Shown in pieces: positions 24,834-34,218 of a stretch of DNA of 64,000 nt. Source of the stretch: Clostridia bacterium. Lineage in GTDB: Bacteria > Bacillota > Clostridia > Christensenellales > Aristaeellaceae. Each line of letters starts with the position of its first letter. The stretch's first letter is position 1. The notes beneath the pieces are model-generated. The model did no database searches. It worked only from the letters and a program-made list of their open reading frames with translations, and was not told where the DNA came from. The stretch is from the NCBI GenBank assembly GCA_017541105.1, contig JAFXZS010000019.1:101985-165984 (forward strand). Direction: 5' to 3'. Made by a program: the position numbers and the translations under genes.

Positions 24834-25796
24834 TTGACCAGCATCGGCGCGCGCGTTCCGGGGCGGAAAAACGCCTTCACACGCTGGGTGCACTCTTTCG
24901 CCGGATACAAAAAACACGCTGCGCTGACCCTGATGCTCCTCCCCGTGGTGCTTTATTTCTTCATTTTCAAGTATATCCCCATGGGCGGCATTGTCATCGC
25001 CTTCAAGAATTACAAGATCAGCCAGGGCATCTTCGGGAGCGCCTGGTGCGGAATGGACAATTTTACCAAGGCGTTTGCCACATCCACTTTCAAACGCTCG
25101 GTCTGGAACACGCTGTCGATCAGCGGACTGAAGCTGCTGTTCGGCTTCCCCGCGCCGATCATCCTGGCGCTGATGCTCAACGAAGTAACCCATCTGCGCT
25201 TCAAGAAGACAGTGCAGACGATTTCCTACCTGCCCCATTTCCTGAGCTGGGTCGTGCTGGCCGGCATGTTCCAGCAGCTGCTGTCGCCGAACAACGGCGC
25301 GGTGAACGCCATCCTGCGGGATGTGTTCGGGGTGCAGAAATCCATCTATTTCCTCGGCGACAACAAGTATTTCCGGGGAACGCTGATCGCCACGGATATA
25401 TGGAAAAACGTCGGCTGGTCCTCCATCCTGTATCTTGCGACGATATCCGGCATCGATCCGACGCTGTATGAGGCCGCGACCGTGGACGGGGCGACCCGCT
25501 GGCAGTGCACGCGGTATATTACCCTTCCTTCGCTCCTGAGCACGATCGTGATCATGCTGATCCTGAGCGTCGGATCTATTATGGACGCCGGCTTTGACCA
25601 GGTGTTCAACCTGTACAACAGCGCCGTGTACCAGACGGGGGATATCATTGACACCTATGTGTACCGTTACGGCATCGGCGACATGAAATACTCGCTGGCG
25701 ACCGCTGTCGGCCTCTTCAAGAACGTGATTGCCTTCGTGCTGGTGGTGGGGACCAACCTGGTTGCCCGGAAGATCAGCGGCGAAGGCATCTGGTAA
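24834..25796 (+). CDS. Carbohydrate ABC transporter permease (LplB type)
   Basis: 320 residues with six membrane segments. The opening LTLMLLPVVLYFFIFKYIPM and the EAA loop YEAATVDGATRWQCTRYITLP are typical. TTG at 24834 is the start: AGGGGAGG lies eight bases upstream, while an ATG at 24827 is in another frame. First gene of the plus-strand glycan operon; it pairs with the next permease and binding protein. As in the first transporter, no ATPase is encoded nearby. Confidence 0.92.
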   Translation: MTSIGARVPGRKNAFTRWVHSFAGYKKHAALTLMLLPVVLYFFIFKYIPMGGIVIAFKNYKISQGIFGSAWCGMDNFTKAFATSTFKRSVWNTLSISGLKLLFGFPAPIILALMLNEVTHLRFKKTVQTISYLPHFLSWVVLAGMFQQLLSPNNGAVNAILRDVFGVQKSIYFLGDNKYFRGTLIATDIWKNVGWSSILYLATISGIDPTLYEAATVDGATRWQCTRYITLPSLLSTIVIMLILSVGSIMDAGFDQVFNLYNSAVYQTGDIIDTYVYRYGIGDMKYSLATAVGLFKNVIAFVLVVGTNLVARKISGEGIW

Positions 25797-25811
25797 GGGG
25801 GGCGGCCGGAC

Positions 25812-26693
25812 ATGATAAGGAAAAGGTTTTCCATCGGCAAAGCCCTGATCTACCTGATGGTGACGATGCTGTGCGCGTCCATCGTCATCGCCTTCTGGCA
25901 CCTGCTGAACCTGAGCCTGTCGCCCAGCCATATCGCCACCCGGGGCGGGCTGCTGCTCTATCCGAAGGAGCCGACGCTGGACAACTACGGCAGGGTGATC
26001 GGCAACCGCTATATCTGGATGGGATACAAGAACACGCTCATCCGGACGGCTATCGGCACGGTGCTGCAGCTCTTTATCACCTCCATGGGCGCCTATGTGC
26101 TGAGCAAGCGCTATTTCCCGCACCGTACCTTCTGGACGCTGTTCATCGTCTTCACGATGTTTTTCTCCGGCGGCCTGATTCCGAACTACCTGCTGGTCAA
26201 GAACCTGGGGCTGCTGAACACGTATGCGTCCATGATCCTGCCGGGGCTGATCAGCGCGTACAACACGGTGATCATCCGCAACTATTTCCAGAGCCTGCCG
26301 GAGGAGATTGAGGAAAGCTGCCTGATTGACGGCGCCGGCCGGTTCCGGATTTTCCTGCAGTTTGTCCTGCCGCTGTCCAAGCCCATTCTCGCGACCGTCG
26401 CGCTGTGGCTGGCGGTGGGGCACTGGAACAGCTGGTTCGACGTCCTGATTTATATTTCGGACGACACGAAGTTTACGCTGCAGATCGTGCTGCGGCGGAT
26501 CATCCTGACCGGGTCCAAGGAGATCCTGGACACCAGCGCCGCGGCAAACTCGGCGGAAATGGAATCCGTTGTCTCCTCGGAGGGCCTGAAGGCCGCCTGC
26601 ATCTTTGTCACGACGTTCCCCATCCTCTGCGCATACCCCTTTGTGCAGAAGTTCTTCGTCAAGGGGATTATGATCGGATCTTTGAAAGGATGA
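25812..26693 (+). CDS. Carbohydrate ABC transporter permease (YtcP type)
   Basis: 293 residues and six membrane helices, with the EAA loop EESCLIDGAGRFRIFLQFVLP and the characteristic ending KGIMIGSLKG. It starts 15 bases after the LplB-type gene and is followed 31 bases later by the binding protein. It should form the heterodimeric channel with the preceding permease. Confidence 0.92.
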   Translation: MIRKRFSIGKALIYLMVTMLCASIVIAFWHLLNLSLSPSHIATRGGLLLYPKEPTLDNYGRVIGNRYIWMGYKNTLIRTAIGTVLQLFITSMGAYVLSKRYFPHRTFWTLFIVFTMFFSGGLIPNYLLVKNLGLLNTYASMILPGLISAYNTVIIRNYFQSLPEEIEESCLIDGAGRFRIFLQFVLPLSKPILATVALWLAVGHWNSWFDVLIYISDDTKFTLQIVLRRIILTGSKEILDTSAAANSAEMESVVSSEGLKAACIFVTTFPILCAYPFVQKFFVKGIMIGSLKG

Positions 26694-26724
26694 TATCCTT
26701 TCAGAAAAATAAGGAGGTAGAAAC

Positions 26725-28350
26725 ATGAAAGGTTCCCGTATTCTCGCACTGGTGCTGGCGCTGATGATGATCATCGCGCTGGTGCCGACCGCCGTGGCCG
26801 AAGAGGAGCCCGTCAAGATTTCCGTGGCAGGCTACATGTTCGGACCGGTCAACAACGATGAGGACGTGATCACCCCGGCCGTGGAACAGATGCTGAAGGA
26901 AAAGCACGGCATCAATGTGGACATCGAGGTCGTCTACATTGAGCAGGGCAACTACGCCGAGATCCTGAACACCCAGCTGGCCGGCGGAACCGCTCCCGAC
27001 GTATTCCTGGCGCAGAGCACTACCGCGCTGAACAGCTATGTGGACCAGGGCGTCATCAAGAGCTGGGACGAGGAATTCTTCAAGGAGAATGCCCCGGACG
27101 TCTACGCGTTCATCACGGGCGGCGCCGCATACGGCGACCTGGCCGCTGACGTCGACGCCTGGAAGAAGGCATCCATGCGGGACGGCAAGATGGTCGTCAT
27201 CCCGTCCTTCAAGCCCGACGGATCCATGCCCTACAAGACCCTGATTTACCGCGGCGACTGGCTGGACAAGCTGGGCGTCACGGAAGAAACCCTGCCGAAG
27301 ACCGTGGACGATTTCGTCGCCCTGATGGGACGTTTCGCCAAGGAAGATCCGGACGGCAACGGCCAGGATGACACCTTCGGCTGCTCCATTACCGCGATGA
27401 AGGCGCTGTTCGGCTCCTACGGCCTGGCCACCGGCTTCTCCGGCAGCGATTCCTACTGGGTCCTGCGGGATGGCAAAGTGGTGAACAGCGATGTCGCTCC
27501 CGAAGCGAAGGAAGTCATCTCGATTCTGGCCGGCATGTACGCTGACAAACTGATCGATCCCGAATTCGTGGCCGGCAAGGAATCCGTGGAAGGCAGCTAC
27601 TGGGCGATTTCCCAGGGCATGGTGAACGGACTGTACGGCGTGAGCGCCAACGCGTCCATTGACCACTACCGCCTGAAGGAAGTCATGGGCGACGACGGCG
27701 GACGCTGCGCGCAGGAATACTGGGCGGTGAACGGCGAGGATTCCACCTTCGTCTACGGCCCGTGGCCGGCAGGCCCCGAAGGAGAATACGGCTGGATGGT
27801 CGGCACTCCCGTGGCCGTGAGCGAGAGCGCGCTGTACAACGCCAATATGTCCGACGAGAAGCTGGCTGTGATCTTCCAGATCATGAACGCCTTCGCGACG
27901 GACGACGAACTCTACATGCTCGCCTTTGCGGGTATCGAGGGCGTCCACTATGAGAAGCAGGAGAACGGCACGATCAAGCGCCTGATGGGCAACGAAGAGC
28001 TGAACGCCGTGGGCGTCTGGGGATGCCGCAGCCTGTACGGCGCCGACCGCGCTTTCTCCCAGCTGGGCTACGACCTGGCCTTCTATAAGGATCCTTCCAT
28101 TGCGAACCGCCTGAACTGGTTCAAGAAGGATCAGTACAACAGCTACCGCCAGGATGTCGTCACCGAAACGCTTCCGAGCCTCGGCGACCTGTCCGGCGAG
28201 CTGAACACCATCCGTGACGAAGCGTATGTCGCGTTCATCCGCGGCGAGCGCTCCATGGATACGTGGGATGACTTCGTACAGGAGTGGCTGGCTGCCGGCG
28301 GACAGACGCTGACGGATGAAGCCAACGAATGGTACGCATCCCAGAACTGA
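26725..28350 (+). CDS. Extracellular solute-binding protein of the glycan operon
   Basis: 541 residues. The signal peptide (MKGSRILALVLALMMIIALV, ending PTAVAEE) contains no cysteine, so it is not a lipoprotein by sequence. The mature part is a family 1-like sugar-binding protein with a calcium-type loop DPDGNGQDD. AAGGAGG precedes the ATG. As it is encoded with two permeases and followed by alpha-mannosidases, the ligand is probably a mannose-containing oligosaccharide; that is inference. Confidence 0.9.
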   Translation: MKGSRILALVLALMMIIALVPTAVAEEEPVKISVAGYMFGPVNNDEDVITPAVEQMLKEKHGINVDIEVVYIEQGNYAEILNTQLAGGTAPDVFLAQSTTALNSYVDQGVIKSWDEEFFKENAPDVYAFITGGAAYGDLAADVDAWKKASMRDGKMVVIPSFKPDGSMPYKTLIYRGDWLDKLGVTEETLPKTVDDFVALMGRFAKEDPDGNGQDDTFGCSITAMKALFGSYGLATGFSGSDSYWVLRDGKVVNSDVAPEAKEVISILAGMYADKLIDPEFVAGKESVEGSYWAISQGMVNGLYGVSANASIDHYRLKEVMGDDGGRCAQEYWAVNGEDSTFVYGPWPAGPEGEYGWMVGTPVAVSESALYNANMSDEKLAVIFQIMNAFATDDELYMLAFAGIEGVHYEKQENGTIKRLMGNEELNAVGVWGCRSLYGADRAFSQLGYDLAFYKDPSIANRLNWFKKDQYNSYRQDVVTETLPSLGDLSGELNTIRDEAYVAFIRGERSMDTWDDFVQEWLAAGGQTLTDEANEWYASQN

Positions 28351-28364
28351 CCCTAGTTCCATTC

Positions 28365-28400
28365 CAGGGGCTGCCGTGGTTTCTGCGGCAGCCCCTGTTT
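28365..28400 (+). terminator. Intra-operon terminator after the binding protein
   Basis: CAGGGGCTGCCG (28365-28376) pairs perfectly with 28386-28397, 9-base loop, then TTTC. The weak U-run would allow read-through and give the binding protein higher expression than the downstream enzymes. Confidence 0.7.
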
Positions 28401-28489
28401 CAGATACGCGGAAGGGCGCCGGGGCGCCCTGTCCGGCATGTCGGGAGCGGCTTTGCATGAGAAGCGTTCCCGGAAGGAGAGATGATCCC

Positions 28490-28726
28490 ATGGAGCTGAA
28501 GGAATTCTTTGACGCGGAAATCGTTCCCTGCGTCCGGGCGGACGGCGGATGGCTGGAACTGGAGAGCGAGGAAGAGGACCGGGCTGTCCTGAAAGCCCGG
28601 GGCGAATGCACGCGCTGCATCGCGCTGGACCGCTGCCTGCGCTGGGCGGAAAGCCGCGTGCGGCAGGCGCTGCGGCGGGAGGTTCATTTTACGGCGGTTC
28701 CCGATCCCTTTCTCTGGAGGAAGTGA
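28490..28726 (+). CDS. Small NifU-like (C-terminal domain) protein
   Basis: 78 residues resembling the NifU C-terminal domain: IVPCVRADGGWLELESEEED matches the family's RPxLxxDGGDVEL strand, and ARGECTRCIALDRCLRW matches G-x-C-x2-C, with a third cysteine six residues on. NifU domains carry iron-sulfur clusters for delivery to target proteins. The start at 28490 lies about ten bases after AAGGAG. It lies between the transporter and the GH38 genes, an unexpected place for a cluster-assembly domain. Confidence 0.65.
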   Translation: MELKEFFDAEIVPCVRADGGWLELESEEEDRAVLKARGECTRCIALDRCLRWAESRVRQALRREVHFTAVPDPFLWRK

Positions 28727-28735
28727 GCACAGGCT

Positions 28736-31711
28736 ATGGCACATGTAAAAGTAATCCGCAGATCCATGCTGCCGGACGAATGGACCCGTATCCGCCTCGG
28801 ATGGCTGAAGAAGCGGCTGATCGCGAAACAAGAGGAGATTACCGGCTGGACCGTGCGGGAAGGCCGCCAGACCGGCGAGGACACCTATGCGATGTACGAT
28901 GAGGCGCCCCGGCCGCTGCGGCGGGGAGACGAGTATTTCACCCCGGACGGCACTGCGTTCCTGCACGCGGAGGCGGAGGTTCCGGAGGCGCTGCGCGGGG
29001 AGCCGGGCTTGCGCCTGATGCTGACCACGGCAGGCGAGATGCTGGTCCGTGTGAACGGCCGCCTGCAGGGCGGCATCGATCCGAACCGGGAAACCCTGCT
29101 GCTGCCGCCTTCCCCGGACGGCCGCTATGTTTTTGACATCGAGGGATACAACCGGTCCAAACCGGACGACGACCGGAACGAGGACACCATGCGCTTCAAG
29201 GGCTGCCGCCAGGTTTTCCAGGGCGGCTGGTTTGCCGTGGAGGACGCGGAGGTGTCCACCCTCTACGCGGACGCGGCGCTGTTCTATGATATCCTGCAGG
29301 GCGGCGAGTTCGACGAGGACTATACGGCGCTGGTGTCAGACCGGCTGTACCACGCGCTGAGCCTGGTGGACCGGGATCCTGTTTCCGGGGTCAGGGAAGC
29401 GAGGGAATACCTCGAAAAGGAGCTGTACGGGAACAGCCTGTACCGGGGCAGCGGCGCGGTCGCGCTGGTGGCCCACAGCCACCTGGATATCGCCTATTAC
29501 TGGCGCAGGATGCACGCCGTGCAGAAAAACGCGCGAACCTGCCTGATCCAGCTGGAGCTGATGGACCGGTATCCTTTCCTGAAACACACGCATACGCAGG
29601 CGTTCCTGTTTGAATCCCTGGAGAAGTATTATCCGGAGCTGTTCGCGCGCGTCGCGGAAAAGGTCCGCACCGGGCAGTTTGAACCGGCGGGCGGCATGTA
29701 CGTGGAATCGGACTGCAACGTGCCGGCGGCGGAAAGCCTGACACGGCAGTTCCTGTACGGCCAGCTTTATTTCCGGGACCGGTTCGGGAAAACCTGCGGC
29801 AACTGCTGGCTGCCGGATGTGTTCGGAACCAGCGCCGTGCTGCCCCAGATCCTGAAAAAAAGCGGGATCCGCTACTATGTATCCAACAAGATGTCCACCT
29901 GGAACGACACCAACCGGTTTCCGCACAACAGCTTTATCTGGCGCGGTCTGGACGGCAGCGAAGTGTATGCCTGCGTGCCGCCGACGCACTTCATTACCGC
30001 GGCGGCGCCGACGGAGATCATGCGGAACTGGAACGCGTACCAGGACAAGAATTCCGGCGCGGCGACGCTGTGCATGTACGGGTACGGGGACGGCGGCAGC
30101 GGTGTGACGGAGGAGATGCTGCGGACGGTGGAACGGCTGGGCAAGGTCTCCGCGATGCCGCGGATCACCGTGAGCGGCGGGCAGGAATACCTGGAGGAAA
30201 ACCTGAACGAAACGAAGGACTTAGCGGTGTGGGACGGAGAGCTGTACCTGGAGATGCACCGGGGCACCTTTACCACCAAGTCGGATCTTAAGCAGCAGAA
30301 CCGCCGGCTGGAAATCCTGCTGCGGGACACGGAGCTCGCCTGCGCGCTGCGATGGATCAGGGGAGGGGAGTATCCCGCTCAGGCGCTGCGGGAAACATGG
30401 AAGAAGCTACTGGTAAACCAGTTCCACGACATCCTGCCGGGCAGCCATATCCGACCGGTTTTCGAGGACGCGATGGCGGACTACGCGGAGATCCGGAAGA
30501 CTTGCAGGGAACTGGCCGGGACAGAAGGGGACACCCTGTACAACACGCTGAACTTCGAACGGACGCTGCCGGCCTTTGTGCCGGATCCGCGGGGGAGGAC
30601 AGCGCACCTCGGCGTTCCGGGCAGGTTTGTGAAAGGCGTGATGCCGGCGCTGGGGACCGTACGCGAGGAAGCGCCCGCGGAGGATCCGGGCTGGATCCGG
30701 ATCAGCGAAATGCCCGGCGGCGCGCTGGAGGCGGAAACGGACACGCTCCGGGCGCTCATCGCGCCGGACGGAAGCCTGGCCTCCCTGAAGGACCGGAAGG
30801 GCAGGGAGTACACGGCCGGGAACTTCAACAGGCTCCGCCTGTTCCGGGATGTCCCGGGCAACTACGATGCCTGGGATATCCTGGCCACCTATTCCGAAGT
30901 GGAGCTGCCGCTGCGCGTGTCCGGGCCGGTGTCCGTTTCCTTCCGGGACGGGGAGACGGCGGAATTCACCTGCGAGCTGAGGACGGAGAAAAGCCGCTTC
31001 ATCCGGACGCTGCGGTTCTTCCGCGGCGCCGGTGTCATCGAGACGGAGCACCACGCGGAGTGGCGCGAGGACCACGTGCTGGCCAAGGCGGAGTTCAGCT
31101 GCGCGGTCCGCGCGCCGTATGCCCAGTGCGATACGGGCGCCGGGTTCATTCCGCGGGAGACGAACCGGAACACGACCTGGCAGCAGGCGCGGTTTGAGGT
31201 CTGCCAGCACAAGTGGTGCGACCTGAGTGAAACCGGCGGCGGAGTGGCAATAATCAACGACGGAAAGTACGGCGTGGGCATCGCGGACGGTTCGATCTCC
31301 CTGAGCCTGCTGCGGGCTACCTGCCGGCCGGACCTGCTGTCCGACCGCGGGACGCATGATTTCGGCTATCTGATCGTTCCCCACGAAGGCAGCGCGCAGG
31401 CGGCCGGGATCAACCGCATGGCACTGGAATACAACACGCCGCTGCTGCGCGCGGCGCTGCCCGCGGTGCGGCTGCCGGAGACAGGCAGCCTGTTCCTGCA
31501 GAGCATGAAACAGTCGGAAGACGGAAAGAGGCTGATCCTGCGGCTGACGGAACAGGACGGATGCCGGGGCGAAATCCGCTTCCCATGGCCGGTGACGGTG
31601 ACGAACCTGCTGGAGGACGCGGAACGGGAAACGGAGTCCGTTGCCTACGGCCCCTTTGAAATGGTGACGGTGGCGCTGGAGCCGGAACAGGCGGAGTCCC
31701 TGCTGCGGTAA
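28736..31711 (+). CDS. GH38 alpha-mannosidase-like enzyme (first of three)
   Basis: 991 residues in the usual bacterial GH38 order: N-terminal beta domain, catalytic barrel, three-helix bundle, then C-terminal beta domains. Zinc ligands H249 and D251 occur in AHSHLDIAYYW (the family usually has AW where this has AY). The nucleophile is D361 in WLPDVFGTS, and LLVNQFHDILPGS is the later signature. No signal peptide, so it acts in the cytoplasm. It removes alpha-linked mannose; linkage preference is unknown. It follows the NifU-like gene by nine bases. Confidence 0.9.
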   Translation: MAHVKVIRRSMLPDEWTRIRLGWLKKRLIAKQEEITGWTVREGRQTGEDTYAMYDEAPRPLRRGDEYFTPDGTAFLHAEAEVPEALRGEPGLRLMLTTAGEMLVRVNGRLQGGIDPNRETLLLPPSPDGRYVFDIEGYNRSKPDDDRNEDTMRFKGCRQVFQGGWFAVEDAEVSTLYADAALFYDILQGGEFDEDYTALVSDRLYHALSLVDRDPVSGVREAREYLEKELYGNSLYRGSGAVALVAHSHLDIAYYWRRMHAVQKNARTCLIQLELMDRYPFLKHTHTQAFLFESLEKYYPELFARVAEKVRTGQFEPAGGMYVESDCNVPAAESLTRQFLYGQLYFRDRFGKTCGNCWLPDVFGTSAVLPQILKKSGIRYYVSNKMSTWNDTNRFPHNSFIWRGLDGSEVYACVPPTHFITAAAPTEIMRNWNAYQDKNSGAATLCMYGYGDGGSGVTEEMLRTVERLGKVSAMPRITVSGGQEYLEENLNETKDLAVWDGELYLEMHRGTFTTKSDLKQQNRRLEILLRDTELACALRWIRGGEYPAQALRETWKKLLVNQFHDILPGSHIRPVFEDAMADYAEIRKTCRELAGTEGDTLYNTLNFERTLPAFVPDPRGRTAHLGVPGRFVKGVMPALGTVREEAPAEDPGWIRISEMPGGALEAETDTLRALIAPDGSLASLKDRKGREYTAGNFNRLRLFRDVPGNYDAWDILATYSEVELPLRVSGPVSVSFRDGETAEFTCELRTEKSRFIRTLRFFRGAGVIETEHHAEWREDHVLAKAEFSCAVRAPYAQCDTGAGFIPRETNRNTTWQQARFEVCQHKWCDLSETGGGVAIINDGKYGVGIADGSISLSLLRATCRPDLLSDRGTHDFGYLIVPHEGSAQAAGINRMALEYNTPLLRAALPAVRLPETGSLFLQSMKQSEDGKRLILRLTEQDGCRGEIRFPWPVTVTNLLEDAERETESVAYGPFEMVTVALEPEQAESLLR

Positions 31712-31744
31712 CCGGGAGAAACGCACGAAAGGACAGGACGGAGC

Positions 31745-34201
31745 ATGAAGGAATTGCGGAAAACATGGCATATAGACGTGCTGCACCATTCCCATACGGA
31801 CATCGGATACACGGCCAGGCAGGAACTGATTTGCCGCCAGCACGCGGACTTTCTGCGCGGGGCGGTTCGGATCCTGCGCCGGATTGATGCCGGGGAGGCG
31901 GAGAACCAGCGGGGGTTCCGGTGGCAGTGCGAGAACTTCTGGCAGGTGGAGCAGTTCCTGAAGGAAGCGGACGGGGCGGAAAAGGCCGACCTGGTACGCT
32001 ATGTCCGGGAAGGCCGCATCGGCCTGAGCGCGTCCTATCTCAACCTGACGGACCTGATTGACGAACAGGTGCTGCGGGAACACCTGGAAAGAGCCGCGGA
32101 CTGGGCGCGGGGGAACGGCGCGGCGATGAAGAGCGCCATGACGGCGGACGTCAACGGCTATTCCGCCTCCCTGCCCGACGCGCTGGCGGACGCCGGCGTG
32201 CGCTATTTCTACAGCGCCGTGCATACCCACCACGGCATGTATCCCCTGCACCGGAACCCCGTGTTTTTCCGCTGGCGCGGACCGGCGGGAAACAGCGTGC
32301 TGGTCTTTTCGGGCGAACACTATCACTGGGGGCACGTGCTGGGACTGTGCCCGCGGGGCACCTCCTCGTTCATGCTGAACGACGACATCCTGCAGGACAT
32401 CGAGAGCGGCAGGCTGCTTGCCGCCGACGCGGAGACCACGGAGCGGGAGGAGGAGGAAATCGCGGAGAAGCGCATCGTCCGGTACCTGGCCGGGCTGGAG
32501 GAATTCGGCTGGCCGCTGGATTTCGTGCCCGTGTTTGTGAGCGGAATCCTGTCGGACAATTCCCCGCCGAACGGACGGGTGGCGGAGCGGGTCAACCGGC
32601 TGAACGAACGGTTCGGCGGACGGGTGACGCTGGAGATGACCACGCTGGACGCGTTCTTTGAAAAACTGGAGCGCTCCGGCGCGGAGATCCCGGAATACGC
32701 CGGGGACTGGACCGACTGGTGGGCGGACGGTGTCGGATCCACGCCGGAAGCGGTCAAGATGTACCGGGAAGCGCAGCGGAGCCTTCACCTTGCCGCGGTG
32801 CTGGATCCGGAGGGAAAGCATACGGACGGGGCGCTTCGGCGGGAAGCCGCGGGGAACCTGATGCTCTATGCCGAGCATACGTGGGGGCATTCCGCGTCCG
32901 TATCGGATCCTTTCAGCTCGCTGGTGGCGTCCATGCACATGAAAAAAACCGCGTATGCGGTGAACGCGAACAACGCGGCGAATGCGCTGCTGGACGGGGT
33001 GATGGCGGGGCTGGGCAGCCGGGTGATCCGGCCGGAACGGCCGGGCCTGGCGCGGGTAATCAATCCCTGGCCCTTTCCGGTGACCGCGCCGGCCGCTGTG
33101 CCGCTGCTGGGCTGGGAGTACCTGCAGGGGAAAGCACAGGAGGCGCGCCCCCTCGCGCTGCGGGACACGGCAACCGGGGAACTCCTGCCGACACAGACCG
33201 GCCGGGGGCCGCGGGGCCGCCTGGCGGAAACCGTCCTGGCCCTTGCCCCGGGGGAAAGCCGGGAGCTGCGGATGGAGTACGCGCCGGCGGGGCAGGATAC
33301 GGCGCCGCATACGCCGGGCATGTGCGCCGACGCGATGACGGACCAGGCAGGCATTCCCGGGCTTGTGACGCCGGAGTACCTGGAAACCGACTGCTTTATC
33401 CTGCGTACGGACGCGGCGAAGGGAATCGCCTCCGTTACAGACCGGCGGACGGGCAGGGAACTGGCTGATCCGGCCGGGCGGTACGCGCCTTTTACCCTCC
33501 TGTACAAGGTGACGCCAACGGCCGGGCCGGTCGGCGCGTTCCGGCGGCAGATGGGCCGGCGGCGGGAGACCGTGAATACCCGGGAGGCGGCGGCGCGGCC
33601 GAAGCGCTTCGCGGTGGCGGACCGGGGAGAGGTTTCCGTGACGCTGCGGATCGATTACGACCTGGAGGGAACGGACGGGTGCAGCCTGGACCTGAAGGTT
33701 TACCGGCGGATTCCGCGGATGGACGCCTGCGTGCGGATCCGCAAGAGAAGCTGCCAGGACCCGGAGGAGATCCAGCTTGTGCTGCCCTTCAGGACGGACG
33801 GGGACAACGAAACCTGGATCGACAAGACCGGATGCGTAATCCGGCCGGGCCTGGACCAGCTGCCGGGGACATGCCAGGCGTTCTGGTGCCTGCAGAACGG
33901 GATTCTCCGCCGGGGCCGGAGCTTCGACCTGCTGATCGCCAGTCCGGATGTGCCGCTGGTTTCCTTCGGCGAGGGTGAAAAAGGGCCCGTCACGCTGTGT
34001 GACGGGCAAAGCACGGAACTGAACCGGGCGGAGATCCGCAGCAGGATCATGAACAATTACTGGGAAACGAATTTCGCCGCGGACCTGGGCGGATGGCATG
34101 AATTCCGCTATGCGATCCTGCTGGAGGCGCCGGATGAACCGGCAAAGCAGCTGCAGCGGTGCGCCGCGCTGGGAACGGGGCTGCCGGTGGCGGAACTGTA
34201 A
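31745..34201 (+). CDS. GH38-like alpha-mannosidase (second, divergent subtype)
   Basis: 818 residues. The N-terminus itself is catalytic: H17-x-D19 in HHSHTDIGYT, the form found in a separate GH38 subgroup that lacks the leading beta domain. D135 in MTADVNGYS is the likely nucleophile, and YAEHTWGHSASV carries the later conserved His. No signal peptide. It is co-transcribed with the preceding GH38 and probably acts on another linkage of the same glycan. It ends 17 bases before the convergent GH106-like gene, with no terminator between. Confidence 0.82.
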   Translation: MKELRKTWHIDVLHHSHTDIGYTARQELICRQHADFLRGAVRILRRIDAGEAENQRGFRWQCENFWQVEQFLKEADGAEKADLVRYVREGRIGLSASYLNLTDLIDEQVLREHLERAADWARGNGAAMKSAMTADVNGYSASLPDALADAGVRYFYSAVHTHHGMYPLHRNPVFFRWRGPAGNSVLVFSGEHYHWGHVLGLCPRGTSSFMLNDDILQDIESGRLLAADAETTEREEEEIAEKRIVRYLAGLEEFGWPLDFVPVFVSGILSDNSPPNGRVAERVNRLNERFGGRVTLEMTTLDAFFEKLERSGAEIPEYAGDWTDWWADGVGSTPEAVKMYREAQRSLHLAAVLDPEGKHTDGALRREAAGNLMLYAEHTWGHSASVSDPFSSLVASMHMKKTAYAVNANNAANALLDGVMAGLGSRVIRPERPGLARVINPWPFPVTAPAAVPLLGWEYLQGKAQEARPLALRDTATGELLPTQTGRGPRGRLAETVLALAPGESRELRMEYAPAGQDTAPHTPGMCADAMTDQAGIPGLVTPEYLETDCFILRTDAAKGIASVTDRRTGRELADPAGRYAPFTLLYKVTPTAGPVGAFRRQMGRRRETVNTREAAARPKRFAVADRGEVSVTLRIDYDLEGTDGCSLDLKVYRRIPRMDACVRIRKRSCQDPEEIQLVLPFRTDGDNETWIDKTGCVIRPGLDQLPGTCQAFWCLQNGILRRGRSFDLLIASPDVPLVSFGEGEKGPVTLCDGQSTELNRAEIRSRIMNNYWETNFAADLGGWHEFRYAILLEAPDEPAKQLQRCAALGTGLPVAEL

Positions 34202-34218
34202 ACAGGGAGCGCGGCAAA

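Noticed and set aside
30407-34099. A very long open frame on the minus strand opposite two GH38 genes
   Set aside because: It is antisense to two genes with clear catalytic motifs, is rich in Pro, Arg and His, and matches no family. High GC third positions keep the opposite frame free of stops.
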